This document shows positions 1 through 7,881 of a DNA stretch of 64,000 nucleotides, one piece after another. Position numbers and translations under genes: made by a program. The stretch spans positions 1,302,523 to 1,366,522 of the forward strand of contig NZ_LT592170.1 in the NCBI RefSeq assembly GCF_900088825.1, in the 5' to 3' direction. This DNA is from Thiomonas delicata (GTDB lineage: Bacteria; Pseudomonadota; Gammaproteobacteria; Burkholderiales; Burkholderiaceae_C). The number at the start of each line of letters is the position of its first letter. Position 1 is the stretch's first letter. Below the pieces are notes generated by a model. The model had not been told where the DNA came from. It made no database searches and saw only the letters and a list, made by a program, of their open reading frames with translations.

Positions 1-47
1 TGACGTCGGGTGTTCATGGTTGGGTTCCAGTGAGGTGGGAGGGCCGG

Positions 48-1487
48 TCAATGCCCGCCGGATGAAGACGGGGATGGCGCAGTGGCGGCGGCCGAGGCGG
101 TCCCGCTGCCGGCGGGCGGCTCTACGCCCCATTGCGCGGCTTGCCAGTCGGCCTCGGCGAGCCAGTAATCGCGCTCGGCGGCGATGACTTCGCGCACGGT
201 CTGCGCCTGCGCCGCCGCGCTGGAGACGAGCTGGAACACGCCGATCAGCATGCCGTTGTAGCGTTGCTGATTTTCGTCCAGCACGGTCTGCGCCAGTGGC
301 ACAAGATGCTGGCGCGAGGTGCGCGCCAGGGTCCAGGCCGCGTCGCGCGCGGCTGCGGCCTCGCGCAGCTGCGAGGCCGCGCCCGCCGCCACTTCGGCCA
401 CATGGTTGCGTGCCGCCAGAACCTGTGCCGAGGCCTCGGCCCGCTGCGCGTCCCCGGGATCGAAGACCGGAAGCGGCAGCGTCAGGGCGAAGCCGTTCTG
501 CGGCGTGGCGTCGCTGAAGGTCTTGCGGATGCCGGTGAGTTCCAGCGCATCGACCACGCTGGTGGTGCGCACGAATCCGGCCGTGCGCGCTGCGGCTTCG
601 TATTGCGCGCGCGCCACCTGGACGTCGAGCCTGGCCTCCAGCGCTTGCTGCGCGTCCTGCCTGGCCGTTGGCAAGGCGGCGGGAATGTCTGGCAGATGCT
701 CCGGCAGGCGCAGCTTGGCGGCCTGTGCGGCATTCAGGCCCAGCGTGCGGACCAGGGCCTCGCGCGCACGCAGCGCGGCGAGCTGCGCACGCTGCGCGCG
801 CATGCGGCTGTCGGCGGCGAACAGCGCCTGCTGCGCGGCGTCGAGCTTGGTGAAGTTGCCCGCGGCCTGCATGCGCTTCGCCAGTTCCGCGGTCGCCGAG
901 GCCGCGTCTTCCACGTCGTTGTCGTATTGCAGCGCCTGTTGCGCGGCCAGGGCACGCACCCAGGACGCACGCGCCTGCGCCGCCAGGCGCAGGACGTCGC
1001 GCGCCAGGTCCAGGCGCAGTTGCTGCTGGCGCGCGGCGTCGATACGGCCACGCACCGGAAGCGTGACGAGGTCGAGCAGGCCGAAGCTCAGGGATCGGGT
1101 GATTTCCACGCTGCCGCCTTGCAGCAGGCGCTCGAAACCGAGCACGGGGTTGCCCAGGCGCGCGTTGCGGGTGGACGCCGCCGACTGCGCCGCGTTCTGC
1201 GCCAGCAGGGTTTGCAGCGCGGGGCTGCCGAGGAGGGCGATGCGCACGGCCGCGTCGGCGCTCAGTGGCTCGCGCAGGAGCGCGTCGATGCGGCTTTGGG
1301 CCTGTTGTTGCGCTTCGGCGTCGGTCCAGAGCTGGGCCTCCTGACCGATGCGCGGCTGGACGATGGCATTGGCCGCGCGCAGGTTGTCGCGCGTTTGCAG
1401 CGGCGCGCAGGCAGCCAGCAGGGTGGCGCTCAGGGCCAGGGCCGGCATCGCGACGCGTGGCAGGGCCCGGGAAGGGGGATGATGCAT
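48..1487 (-). CDS. TolC-family outer-membrane efflux lipoprotein (CusC/CzcC-like)
   Basis: This 479-residue protein looks like the outer-membrane channel of a tripartite efflux system. The N-terminus has a signal peptide ending in a lipobox (L-A-A-C, Cys27), so it is probably a lipoprotein. The rest is dominated by long Ala/Gln/Arg-rich helices typical of the outer membrane efflux protein repeat, including a stretch around residues 150-260 with many coiled-coil-like heptads. The stop lies 47 bases from the window edge, so any membrane-fusion protein and RND pump would lie outside. Just upstream on the same strand is a small Met/His/Cys-rich exported protein, which suggests metal (copper or cobalt/zinc/cadmium) export. 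The substrate is an inference; the family call is secure. Confidence 0.85.
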   Translation of the reverse strand: MHHPPSRALPRVAMPALALSATLLAACAPLQTRDNLRAANAIVQPRIGQEAQLWTDAEAQQQAQSRIDALLREPLSADAAVRIALLGSPALQTLLAQNAAQSAASTRNARLGNPVLGFERLLQGGSVEITRSLSFGLLDLVTLPVRGRIDAARQQQLRLDLARDVLRLAAQARASWVRALAAQQALQYDNDVEDAASATAELAKRMQAAGNFTKLDAAQQALFAADSRMRAQRAQLAALRAREALVRTLGLNAAQAAKLRLPEHLPDIPAALPTARQDAQQALEARLDVQVARAQYEAAARTAGFVRTTSVVDALELTGIRKTFSDATPQNGFALTLPLPVFDPGDAQRAEASAQVLAARNHVAEVAAGAASQLREAAAARDAAWTLARTSRQHLVPLAQTVLDENQQRYNGMLIGVFQLVSSAAAQAQTVREVIAAERDYWLAEADWQAAQWGVEPPAGSGTASAAATAPSPSSSGGH

Positions 1488-1637
1488 GGTGAACCTCGCA
1501 AGACGGGCGTGGCCAGGCGGGGCCTGGACGCACGCGGTTGGGCTTGGACGCAGGGCATGCGGGAAGCCATGCCCTGGACGCGTACCGCGGGCCGAGACGG
1601 CCTCGTCATGTACGCGCGTCGCGTGGTCGAGCGGGTT

Positions 1638-2018
1638 CTACAGGCGGGGCGGACGCAGCAGCGCGCGCGGATCGGCGCTGTCCCACGAGGTGCAGGCTGC
1701 TGCCGGGCGAGGAACCTGCACCTGACCGCTTTGGGGCAGGAAAAGAGCCGGGACGCTTGCCGCCGCCATATTGCAGACCACGCACAGCTGGTGTTCGTGG
1801 TCGGCGCAGGCCTGATGCGCGGGGCCGGGATCGGCGGCAGGCATCTGCATCGCCTCGTGCGCATGTGTCATGGACGCAGCCGGATCTGCGTCCATCGACA
1901 TGGAGGCGCAGCTTGCCTGGGGCATGTCCATGGTGCCGGCCATCAAGGCTTGCGTCCAGCCGCGCAGGGGCAGCAGGATCAGCATGACGATGAGCAGGTG
2001 ACGAGTCCAGGCCTTCAT
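1638..2018 (-). CDS. small exported Met/His/Cys-rich protein, possible metal binding (DUF2946-like)
   Basis: This is a 126-residue protein with one N-terminal hydrophobic segment (about residues 7-25) that may be a signal peptide or anchor. The middle is rich in Met and His, with a motif of the type M-T-H-A-H-E-A-M-Q-M. It is followed by a Cys/His cluster containing C-A-D-H-E-H and C-V-V-C at about residues 71-82. Such composition suits periplasmic copper or another soft metal. It is encoded 150 bases upstream of the TolC-family gene on the same strand and divergently from argB. I start it at the ATG at 2018 because the hydrophobic segment follows at once; an open frame continues upstream to 2162. 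Similarity to the DUF2946 family is an impression only. Confidence 0.6.
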   Translation of the reverse strand: MKAWTRHLLIVMLILLPLRGWTQALMAGTMDMPQASCASMSMDADPAASMTHAHEAMQMPAADPGPAHQACADHEHQLCVVCNMAAASVPALFLPQSGQVQVPRPAAACTSWDSADPRALLRPPRL

Positions 2019-2185
2019 GCAACAAAGTTTAACAAGTGTCCGCTCGACCCTAGCGGGTGTCCGGGTATCCCTAGAATTCGCAAGCACACAGGCGCTCGCG
2101 GCCGGCTGCTCAGGCGCAGCGCCGCGGCAAGCCAGGCACGACGGTCTTTTTCCCTTCCCCACCCCGCACTGCTACCTCCGACACC

Positions 2186-3100
2186 ATGCCCGATTCCCCC
2201 TTGCAGACCGCGCCCGAACTGGCGCATGTCTCCCCACGCGACAAGGCCGAGATCCTGGCCCAGGCGCTGCCGTACATCCGCAAGTTCCACGGCAAGACCA
2301 TCGTCATCAAGTACGGCGGCAATGCGATGACCGACCCTGCGCTGCAGCAGGACTTCGCCGAGGACGTGGTGCTGCTCAAGCTCGTCGGTATGAACCCGGT
2401 GGTGGTGCACGGCGGCGGCCCGCAGATCGACGAGGCGCTGGCCAAGATCGGCAAGAAAGGCACCTTCATCCAGGGCATGCGGGTGACCGACGACGAGACC
2501 ATGGAGGTGGTCGAGTGGGTGCTGGCGGGCCAGGTGCAGCAGGACATCGTCGGCCTGATCAACGTGGCCGGCGGCAAGGCTGTCGGCCTGACCGGGCGCG
2601 ACGGCGGCTTGATCCAGGCGCGCAAGCTGCGCATGCGCGATCGCGAGAACCCGGCGCTCGAGCACGATGTCGGCCAGGTCGGCGAGATCGAGTCCATCGA
2701 CCCCAGCGTGGTCAAGGCCTTGCAGGACGATCAGTTCATCCCGGTCATCTCGCCCCTGGGTTTCGGCGCCAACAACGAGAACTACAACATCAACGCCGAC
2801 GTCGTGGCCGGCAAGCTGGCCGAGGTGCTCAAGGCCGAAAAGCTGGTGCTGCTGACCAACACGCCCGGCGTGCTCAACAAGCAGGGCGAACTGCTGACCG
2901 ACCTCACCGCGCGTGAAATCGACGAGATGTTCGCCGACGGCACCATCTCCGGCGGCATGCTGCCCAAGATCGCCTCGGCGCTGGATGCGGCGAAGTCCGG
3001 AGTCAATTCGGTGCACATCATCGACGGCCGCATTCCCCACGCCATGCTGCTGGAGATTCTCACCGAGCAGGCCTTCGGCACCATGATCCGATCGCATTGA
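2186..3100 (+). CDS. argB: acetylglutamate kinase
   Basis: ArgB phosphorylates N-acetylglutamate with ATP, the second step of arginine synthesis in the cytoplasm. The 304-residue protein has the amino-acid kinase fold: a Lys-containing K-Y-G-G-N-A-M segment near residue 42, the glycine-rich H-G-G-G-P-Q-I motif near residue 75, an N-I-N-A-D-V-V-A segment, and the C-terminal H-I-I-D-G-R. Length is normal for the proteobacterial enzyme. It heads a run of co-directional genes ending in slmA, with 28 bases to the next ATG. The start ATG at 2186 gives the usual short N-terminal helix before the conserved core. Confidence 0.97.
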   Translation: MPDSPLQTAPELAHVSPRDKAEILAQALPYIRKFHGKTIVIKYGGNAMTDPALQQDFAEDVVLLKLVGMNPVVVHGGGPQIDEALAKIGKKGTFIQGMRVTDDETMEVVEWVLAGQVQQDIVGLINVAGGKAVGLTGRDGGLIQARKLRMRDRENPALEHDVGQVGEIESIDPSVVKALQDDQFIPVISPLGFGANNENYNINADVVAGKLAEVLKAEKLVLLTNTPGVLNKQGELLTDLTAREIDEMFADGTISGGMLPKIASALDAAKSGVNSVHIIDGRIPHAMLLEILTEQAFGTMIRSH

Positions 3101-3128
3101 AACCGATCGGCCATTGCCAAGCATCCCC

Positions 3129-3812
3129 ATGCCCGAACTGGCGCTGGCCTCCTGGAGCGGAGGCAAAGACTCGATGCTCGCGCTGCTGGCGGCGCGTGCC
3201 GCTGGAGTCGAGGTGCGCTGGCTGCTCGCCATGCTGGACGAGACCGGAGCGAAGTTGCGCAGCCACGGTGTTTCGCTGGCCTTGATGCGGGCGCAGGCCC
3301 GCGCCCTGGGTGCCGAACTCGTGGCGCCGCCAGCCAGTTGGGACGATTACGAAGCCGTATTCACCGCGCGGTTGCGCGAATTGGCGGCGCTGGGAGCAAA
3401 GTCCGTCGTGTTCGGCGATATCGATCTGCAAGCACATCGCGACTGGGAGGAGAGGGTCTGCTTGCAGGCCGGCCTGCAAGCCATGCTGCCGCTGTGGGGC
3501 CGGCAACGTCCGGGTCTGGCGCATGAGTTCATCGCGCTGGGTTACAAGGCTCGGGTCGTTTGCGTGGACAACCGGTTTCTGCCCGGCACCTTTTGTGGTC
3601 GCTTGTTCGATGCCGACTTCATCGCCGACCTTCCACATGGAGTGGATGCCTGTGGCGAGAACGGTGAATTTCATACCTTCGTCTTCGACGGTCCCGGTTT
3701 CGTGCAGCCGGTCGCGCATCATGTGCGCGCATTCTCCGCCTACACCACGCCGCAGCGTTTCGGCGCCGTGCGCTACACGTTCGCGCAATTGGAGCCCGAG
3801 CATGCCGGTTGA
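3129..3812 (+). CDS. Dph6-related ATP pyrophosphatase-domain protein
   Basis: This 227-residue protein carries a PP-loop ATP-pyrophosphatase signature, S-G-G-K-D-S, at residues 10-15, and the adenine-nucleotide hydrolase architecture of the Dph6/YjiN-like group. Members adenylate a substrate before amidation or thiolation. In eukaryotes and archaea Dph6 makes diphthamide on EF2, a modification bacteria lack, so the bacterial substrate is unknown. An in-frame TTG lies five codons upstream at 3114, but the ATG at 3129 fits the conserved start better. Its end overlaps the start of the following HAD hydrolase by 11 bases, so the two are probably translated together. Confidence 0.75.
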   Translation: MPELALASWSGGKDSMLALLAARAAGVEVRWLLAMLDETGAKLRSHGVSLALMRAQARALGAELVAPPASWDDYEAVFTARLRELAALGAKSVVFGDIDLQAHRDWEERVCLQAGLQAMLPLWGRQRPGLAHEFIALGYKARVVCVDNRFLPGTFCGRLFDADFIADLPHGVDACGENGEFHTFVFDGPGFVQPVAHHVRAFSAYTTPQRFGAVRYTFAQLEPEHAG

Positions 3813-4530
3813 GCGCGGCAGTCCCAATGCGCTCACGCCGACCTGGTTGTTCGACATGGACAACACGCTCCACGACGCATCCTGGCGCGTGTTCCCGATG
3901 ATGAACGCCGAGATGACGGCCTATATCCAGCGTCATCTCGGCGTGGACCGCGACGAGGCCCATCGCATCCGCAGCCACTTCTGGCGGCGCTACGGCGCCA
4001 CCCTGCTCGGACTGATGCGCGAGCACGGCGTGCGCGCCGAGCATTTCCTGGCCGAAACGCACCGCTTTCCGAACTTGCCGCGCATGCTGCGCGCCGATGC
4101 CAGCCAACGCGCGGCCATCGCCCGTCTGCCGGGGCGCAAGCTGGTGCTGACGAATGCGCCGCGTGATTACGCTTTGCGGGTGCTGACGCACCTGAAGCTG
4201 CTGCGCCTGTTCGACGGCGTCATCGCCATCGAGGACATGCGCCAGTTCCGCCATCTGCGCCCCAAGCCGGATGCGCGCATGCTGCGCCATGTGCTGCGCA
4301 AACACCGGCTGCGCCCGGCGCGATGCGTGCTGGTGGAGGACACCTTGCAGCACCTCAAGGCGGCGCGCTCCATCGGCATGCGCGGCATCTGGTTCACGCG
4401 CTACGCGCATCGCGCCGCGCGCAGGCGCCGCGAACTGCCGATGGAGCGTACCGGCTTGCATGGCCGACCGCCCTATGTGTATGCGAGAATCGGCTCGCTA
4501 TGCTGCATGCGATCAAGCCCGCTTCGATGA
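3802..4530 (+). CDS. HAD-superfamily hydrolase, pyrimidine 5'-nucleotidase type
   Basis: This 242-residue protein has all four HAD motifs. Motif I is F-D-M-D-N-T-L near residue 17, with Asp18 as nucleophile and Asp20 as acid/base. Motif II is L-T-N-A, motif III contains a Lys in R-P-K-P-D, and motif IV is V-E-D-T. The helical cap between motifs I and II matches the SDT1/pyrimidine 5'-nucleotidase group of the HAD-IA class, commonly found next to argB and slmA in Burkholderiales. The start at 3802 overlaps the preceding gene by 11 bases, and the stop overlaps the next start in an ATGA tetranucleotide at 4527-4530. The C-terminal 50 residues are arginine-rich. Exact substrate is inferred from family. 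Confidence 0.85.
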   Translation: MPVERGSPNALTPTWLFDMDNTLHDASWRVFPMMNAEMTAYIQRHLGVDRDEAHRIRSHFWRRYGATLLGLMREHGVRAEHFLAETHRFPNLPRMLRADASQRAAIARLPGRKLVLTNAPRDYALRVLTHLKLLRLFDGVIAIEDMRQFRHLRPKPDARMLRHVLRKHRLRPARCVLVEDTLQHLKAARSIGMRGIWFTRYAHRAARRRRELPMERTGLHGRPPYVYARIGSLCCMRSSPLR

Positions 4531-5144
4531 GTCCGGCCACCGCCATGCCCCGGGACGCAGCGCCGCGCAAACGCCCCAAGCCGGGGGAGCGCCGCGAGCA
4601 GATTCTGCAATGCCTGGCCGGCATGCTCGAAGAGCCCGGTGCGGAACGCATCACGACGGCGGCCCTGGCGCAGCGCCTGCAAGTGTCCGAGGCGGCCCTG
4701 TATCGCCATTTCGCCAGCAAGGCGCAGATGTTCGAGGCGCTCATCGAGTTCATCGAGCGCAGCATGTTCGGCATGATCAACCAGATCGTGCAAGCCCAGG
4801 AGTCAGGCCTGGTCCAGGCCTCGCGCATCGTGCAAGCCCTGCTCGGTTTCGCCGAGAAAAATGCCGGCCTGTGTCGCGTCATGGCGGGCGATGCGCTGGT
4901 GGGCGAGCATGCGCGCCTGCAGGTACGCATGAACCAGTTTTTCGAACGCGTCGAAGCCGCCTTGCGCCAGAGCCTCAAGCTCGCGGTGGAGCAGGGCGCG
5001 ACGGGTGCCGAATTCGATCCCCTGCAGCGTGCCCAGCTCCTGGCGGCCTATGTCAGTGGGTGCCTGTTCCTGTTCGCCCGCACGGGGCCTGGGTGCATGT
5101 CGGCCAATTCGGTCGAGCGTTCCCTACGCGTTCTCCTGGCCTGA
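4527..5144 (+). CDS. slmA: nucleoid occlusion factor SlmA (TetR family)
   Basis: SlmA binds specific DNA sites on the nucleoid and blocks FtsZ ring assembly over unsegregated chromosome. The 205-residue product has an N-terminal TetR helix-turn-helix (about residues 25-70) containing L-A-Q-R-L-Q-V-S-E-A-A-L-Y-R-H-F, followed by the characteristic F-E-A-L-I-E-F-I-E segment. Length is close to the usual 198 or so. I chose the ATG at 4527 because it overlaps the HAD stop as ATGA; ATGs at 4500 and 4545 are alternatives. Its position after argB and the nucleotidase gene is the usual Burkholderiales arrangement. Confidence 0.88.
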   Translation: MSPATAMPRDAAPRKRPKPGERREQILQCLAGMLEEPGAERITTAALAQRLQVSEAALYRHFASKAQMFEALIEFIERSMFGMINQIVQAQESGLVQASRIVQALLGFAEKNAGLCRVMAGDALVGEHARLQVRMNQFFERVEAALRQSLKLAVEQGATGAEFDPLQRAQLLAAYVSGCLFLFARTGPGCMSANSVERSLRVLLA

Positions 5145-5230
5145 TCCCGTGTCGGCTTGACCGCGGGCGCGGCGTGCTTCTGCGCCTGAGCCATGCGACC
5201 TCCCAGCGCATGGCCAATTGCAGGTTTGGG

Positions 5231-5270
5231 TTGACAAACCGCAAGGATTCAGAAATAGTACGACCGTTCG
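5231..5270 (+). promoter_or_regulatory. candidate sigma70 promoter with overlapping operator-like inverted repeat
   Basis: A perfect -35 element TTGACA lies at 5231-5236. After 17 bases comes AATAGT (5254-5259) as a weak -10. Directly downstream, CGACCGTTCG at 5261-5270 is an inverted repeat of CGA and TCG half-sites around a 4-base centre. It sits about 20 bases before the TetR-family start at 5290, so it is a reasonable autoregulatory operator. The promoter elements are seen; the operator role is inferred from position. Confidence 0.5.
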
Positions 5271-5289
5271 ATTTTTGGAATCCCTTGTC

Positions 5290-6024
5290 ATGCCCCGCAA
5301 ATCAGCTTCGGCCGCACCCGCACCCGCCATCATGGAAGCCCTCCCCAGGACGGCGGCGGCCGTGGTTCTGGGCGCCGACCCCGCCGAACCCCAGGGCAAG
5401 GGACGCCAGACACGCCGGGCCATTCTCGACTGCGCCTTGCAAATGGCCGGCCGCATCGGCCTGGAGGGGCTGTCGATCGGCGTGCTGGCCGACCGCATGG
5501 GCATGAGCAAGTCCGGCGTGTTCGCGCATTTCGGCTCGCGCGAGGAGTTGCAGATTTCCGTCATCCGTCACTACCACGCGCTGTTCGAGGCGGGGGCTTT
5601 CTATCCCGCGCTGGAGCAGCCGCGCGGCCTGCCGCGCCTGCACATGATGTTCGGGCGATGGCTGGCCCAGGTCAGCCGCGAGGTGGAAACCGGTTGCATC
5701 TACATCTCCGGCGCCGTCGAGTTCGACGATCGCCCGGGCCCGGTGCGCGACGCCCTGGTCCATATGGTGCAGACCTGGCATGACGCCCTGCTGCGCGCCG
5801 TGCGGCAGACCATCGAGGTTGGGCACCTGCGTGCCGACGCCCAACCCGAGCAGTTGCTGTTCGAACTGCATGGATTGATTCTTGCCCTGCACCACGATGC
5901 CCGGCTTCTGCGGGTGCCGGGTAGCGCCCAATTCGCGCGGCAGGGCTATCGCCGTCTGATCGGTCATTACGCCACGCCGGCAGGTCAGAAGCTGCTGCAG
6001 GCGCTGCTGGACGCGGCGGACTGA
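5290..6024 (+). CDS. TetR-family transcriptional regulator of the adjacent fatty-acid oxidation operon
   Basis: This 244-residue regulator has a TetR helix-turn-helix at roughly residues 45-90, ending in M-G-M-S-K-S-G-V-F-A-H-F, preceded by an Ala/Pro-rich N-terminal tail of about 35 residues. The C-terminal ligand-binding domain contains the C-I-Y-I-S-G-A-V-E-F-D-D segment common in TetR regulators next to acyl-CoA genes. It is encoded 37 bases upstream of an acyl-CoA dehydrogenase and co-directional with the beta-oxidation genes, so it probably senses acyl-CoA and represses the operon and itself. An open frame extends back to 5218, but the promoter-like sequence at 5231-5270 favours the ATG at 5290. 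Confidence 0.85.
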   Translation: MPRKSASAAPAPAIMEALPRTAAAVVLGADPAEPQGKGRQTRRAILDCALQMAGRIGLEGLSIGVLADRMGMSKSGVFAHFGSREELQISVIRHYHALFEAGAFYPALEQPRGLPRLHMMFGRWLAQVSREVETGCIYISGAVEFDDRPGPVRDALVHMVQTWHDALLRAVRQTIEVGHLRADAQPEQLLFELHGLILALHHDARLLRVPGSAQFARQGYRRLIGHYATPAGQKLLQALLDAAD

Positions 6025-6061
6025 CCACGTTTCATCACCCTTCATCCTCGAGGAAAACCCG

Positions 6062-7858
6062 ATGCCCCAATACCACCCACCGCTGCGCGACATGCAGTTC
6101 GTCATGCATGAAGTGCTCGACGTCGTGCCGAAACTGCAGGAACTCGCCGCGCACGCGGACGTGGATGCGGACCTGATCAACCAGGTCTGCGAGGAAGCCG
6201 GCAAGTTCTGCAGTGAAGTCCTGCTTCCCATCAACATCAGCGGCGACAGCGAGGGCTGCCATTACGACCCCGCAAGCCATGCGGTGACCACGCCCAAGGG
6301 CTATAAGGAAGCCTGGCGGCAGTACGTCGAGGCCGGTTGGCCGTCGCTGAACGCGGCACCCGAATACGGCGGGCAGGGGCTTCCGCACATCGTCGGCAGC
6401 GTGGTGCATGAAATGGAGAACGCCACCAACCAGGCCTGGACCATGTATTCGGGGCTGACCCAGGGCGTCGCCGAATTGCTCTCGGCCCACGGTGACAAGG
6501 CGCAGAAGGATCTCTACCTTCCCAAGCTCGCCTCGGGCGAGTGGACCGGCACCATGTGCCTGACCGAGCCGCATTGCGGCACCGACCTCGGACTCATCCG
6601 CAGCAAGGCCGTGCCCCAGGCCGACGGCAGCTACAAGATCAGCGGGCAGAAAATCTTCATTTCCAGCGGCGAGCACGATCTGGCCGCCAACATCGTCCAC
6701 ATGGTGCTGGCCAAGTTGCCGGACGCGCCCGAGGGTTCGAAAGGCATCTCGCTGTTCGTGGTGCCCAAGTTCCTGCCAACGCCAGAAGCCGGGGTGGGCG
6801 CGCGCAACGGCATTTTCTGCTCCGGCATCGAGCACAAGATGGGCATTCACGGCAATGCCACGTGCCAGATGACCCTGGAGGACGCCACGGGCTGGATGGT
6901 GGGCGAGCCCAACCGCGGCCTGGCGGCGATGTTCGTGATGATGAACAGGGCGCGTCTGGCCGTGGGAGTGCAGTCGCTCGGGTTGACCGAAGTGGCCTAC
7001 CAGAACGCGCTGGCCTATGCCAAAGACCGCCTGCAGATGCGCGCGCTCTCTGGCCCCAAGGCGCCGGACAAGCCGGCCGACCCCATCATCGTCCACCCGG
7101 ACGTGCGACGCATGCTGCTCACCGCACGGGCGTGGGCCGAGGGCGGACGCTTCCTGGCTTACTGGGTGGCGCTGATGCTGGACCAGTCCCACCTCCACCC
7201 GGACGAGGACGTGCGCAAGGACGCCGACGACCTGGTCGCGCTCCTCACCCCCATCGTCAAGGCCTTCATCACCGACAACGGCTTCGCCGCCGCCAACGAA
7301 TGCCTGCAGGTGTTCGGCGGCCACGGCTACATCCGCGAATGGGGCATGGAGCAGTACGTGCGCGACGCGCGCATCAACCTGATCTACGAGGGCACGAACA
7401 CCATCCAGGCGCTCGACCTGATCGGGCGCAAGGTGCTGATGGACAACGGCGCCAGGCTGAAGAAATTCGGCAAACTGGTGCAGGAATTCGTCGAGGCCGA
7501 GGGCGTGGTCGAATCCATGCAGGAGTTCGTCAATCCGCTCGCCGATCTTGGCGACAAGGTGCAGAAACTCACCATGGAACTCGGCATGAAGGCCATGGGC
7601 AACCGCGACGAGATCGGCGCCGCCGCCATGCCGTATCTGCGCGTGGTCGGGCATCTGGTGTTCTCCTATGCCTTCGCCCGCATGGCCAAGGTGGCACAGG
7701 ACAAGATCGCCGCCGGCAGCGACGAAACCTTCTACCAGGCCAAGCTGCAGACGGCACGTTTCTACTTCGCCAAGCTCTACCCGGAAACCGCCGCAGCCAT
7801 TCGCATGGCCCGCAGCGGCCTCAAGCCCCTGATGGACACCGAGGCGGTGTTCGCCTGA
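6062..7858 (+). CDS. acyl-CoA dehydrogenase, large DmdC-like type
   Basis: This FAD enzyme introduces the alpha-beta double bond into acyl-CoA, the first step of beta-oxidation. At 598 residues it is larger than classical 380-residue enzymes. The N-terminal extension (about 1-75) begins with M-P-Q-Y-H-P-P-L-R-D-M. The dehydrogenase core follows, with C-L-T-E-P-H-C-G-T-D-L-G near residue 165 and the Y-E-G-T-N-T-I-Q segment carrying the usual catalytic Glu near residue 443. An extra C-terminal domain occupies about residues 470-598. This layout is that of the DmdC (3-methylmercaptopropionyl-CoA dehydrogenase)/FadE5-like group, most of whose members act on ordinary acyl-CoAs. It is the first enzyme gene of a four-gene operon. 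Confidence 0.92.
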   Translation: MPQYHPPLRDMQFVMHEVLDVVPKLQELAAHADVDADLINQVCEEAGKFCSEVLLPINISGDSEGCHYDPASHAVTTPKGYKEAWRQYVEAGWPSLNAAPEYGGQGLPHIVGSVVHEMENATNQAWTMYSGLTQGVAELLSAHGDKAQKDLYLPKLASGEWTGTMCLTEPHCGTDLGLIRSKAVPQADGSYKISGQKIFISSGEHDLAANIVHMVLAKLPDAPEGSKGISLFVVPKFLPTPEAGVGARNGIFCSGIEHKMGIHGNATCQMTLEDATGWMVGEPNRGLAAMFVMMNRARLAVGVQSLGLTEVAYQNALAYAKDRLQMRALSGPKAPDKPADPIIVHPDVRRMLLTARAWAEGGRFLAYWVALMLDQSHLHPDEDVRKDADDLVALLTPIVKAFITDNGFAAANECLQVFGGHGYIREWGMEQYVRDARINLIYEGTNTIQALDLIGRKVLMDNGARLKKFGKLVQEFVEAEGVVESMQEFVNPLADLGDKVQKLTMELGMKAMGNRDEIGAAAMPYLRVVGHLVFSYAFARMAKVAQDKIAAGSDETFYQAKLQTARFYFAKLYPETAAAIRMARSGLKPLMDTEAVFA

Positions 7859-7881
7859 ACCTTCCATTCCGAGGACCCGAC

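Noticed and set aside
2047-2058. ACCC-TAGC-GGGT imperfect palindrome between argB and the Met/His-rich gene, considered as a metal-regulator operator
   Set aside because: The arms are only four bases, it does not match CueR, CopY or CsoR sites, and no promoter with suitable spacing surrounds it.
132-2330. Long 732-codon open frame on the plus strand opposite the TolC-family gene
   Set aside because: It is an antisense shadow typical of high-GC DNA: Arg/Gly/Ala-rich, no domain resemblance, and it overlaps the real minus-strand genes and argB.
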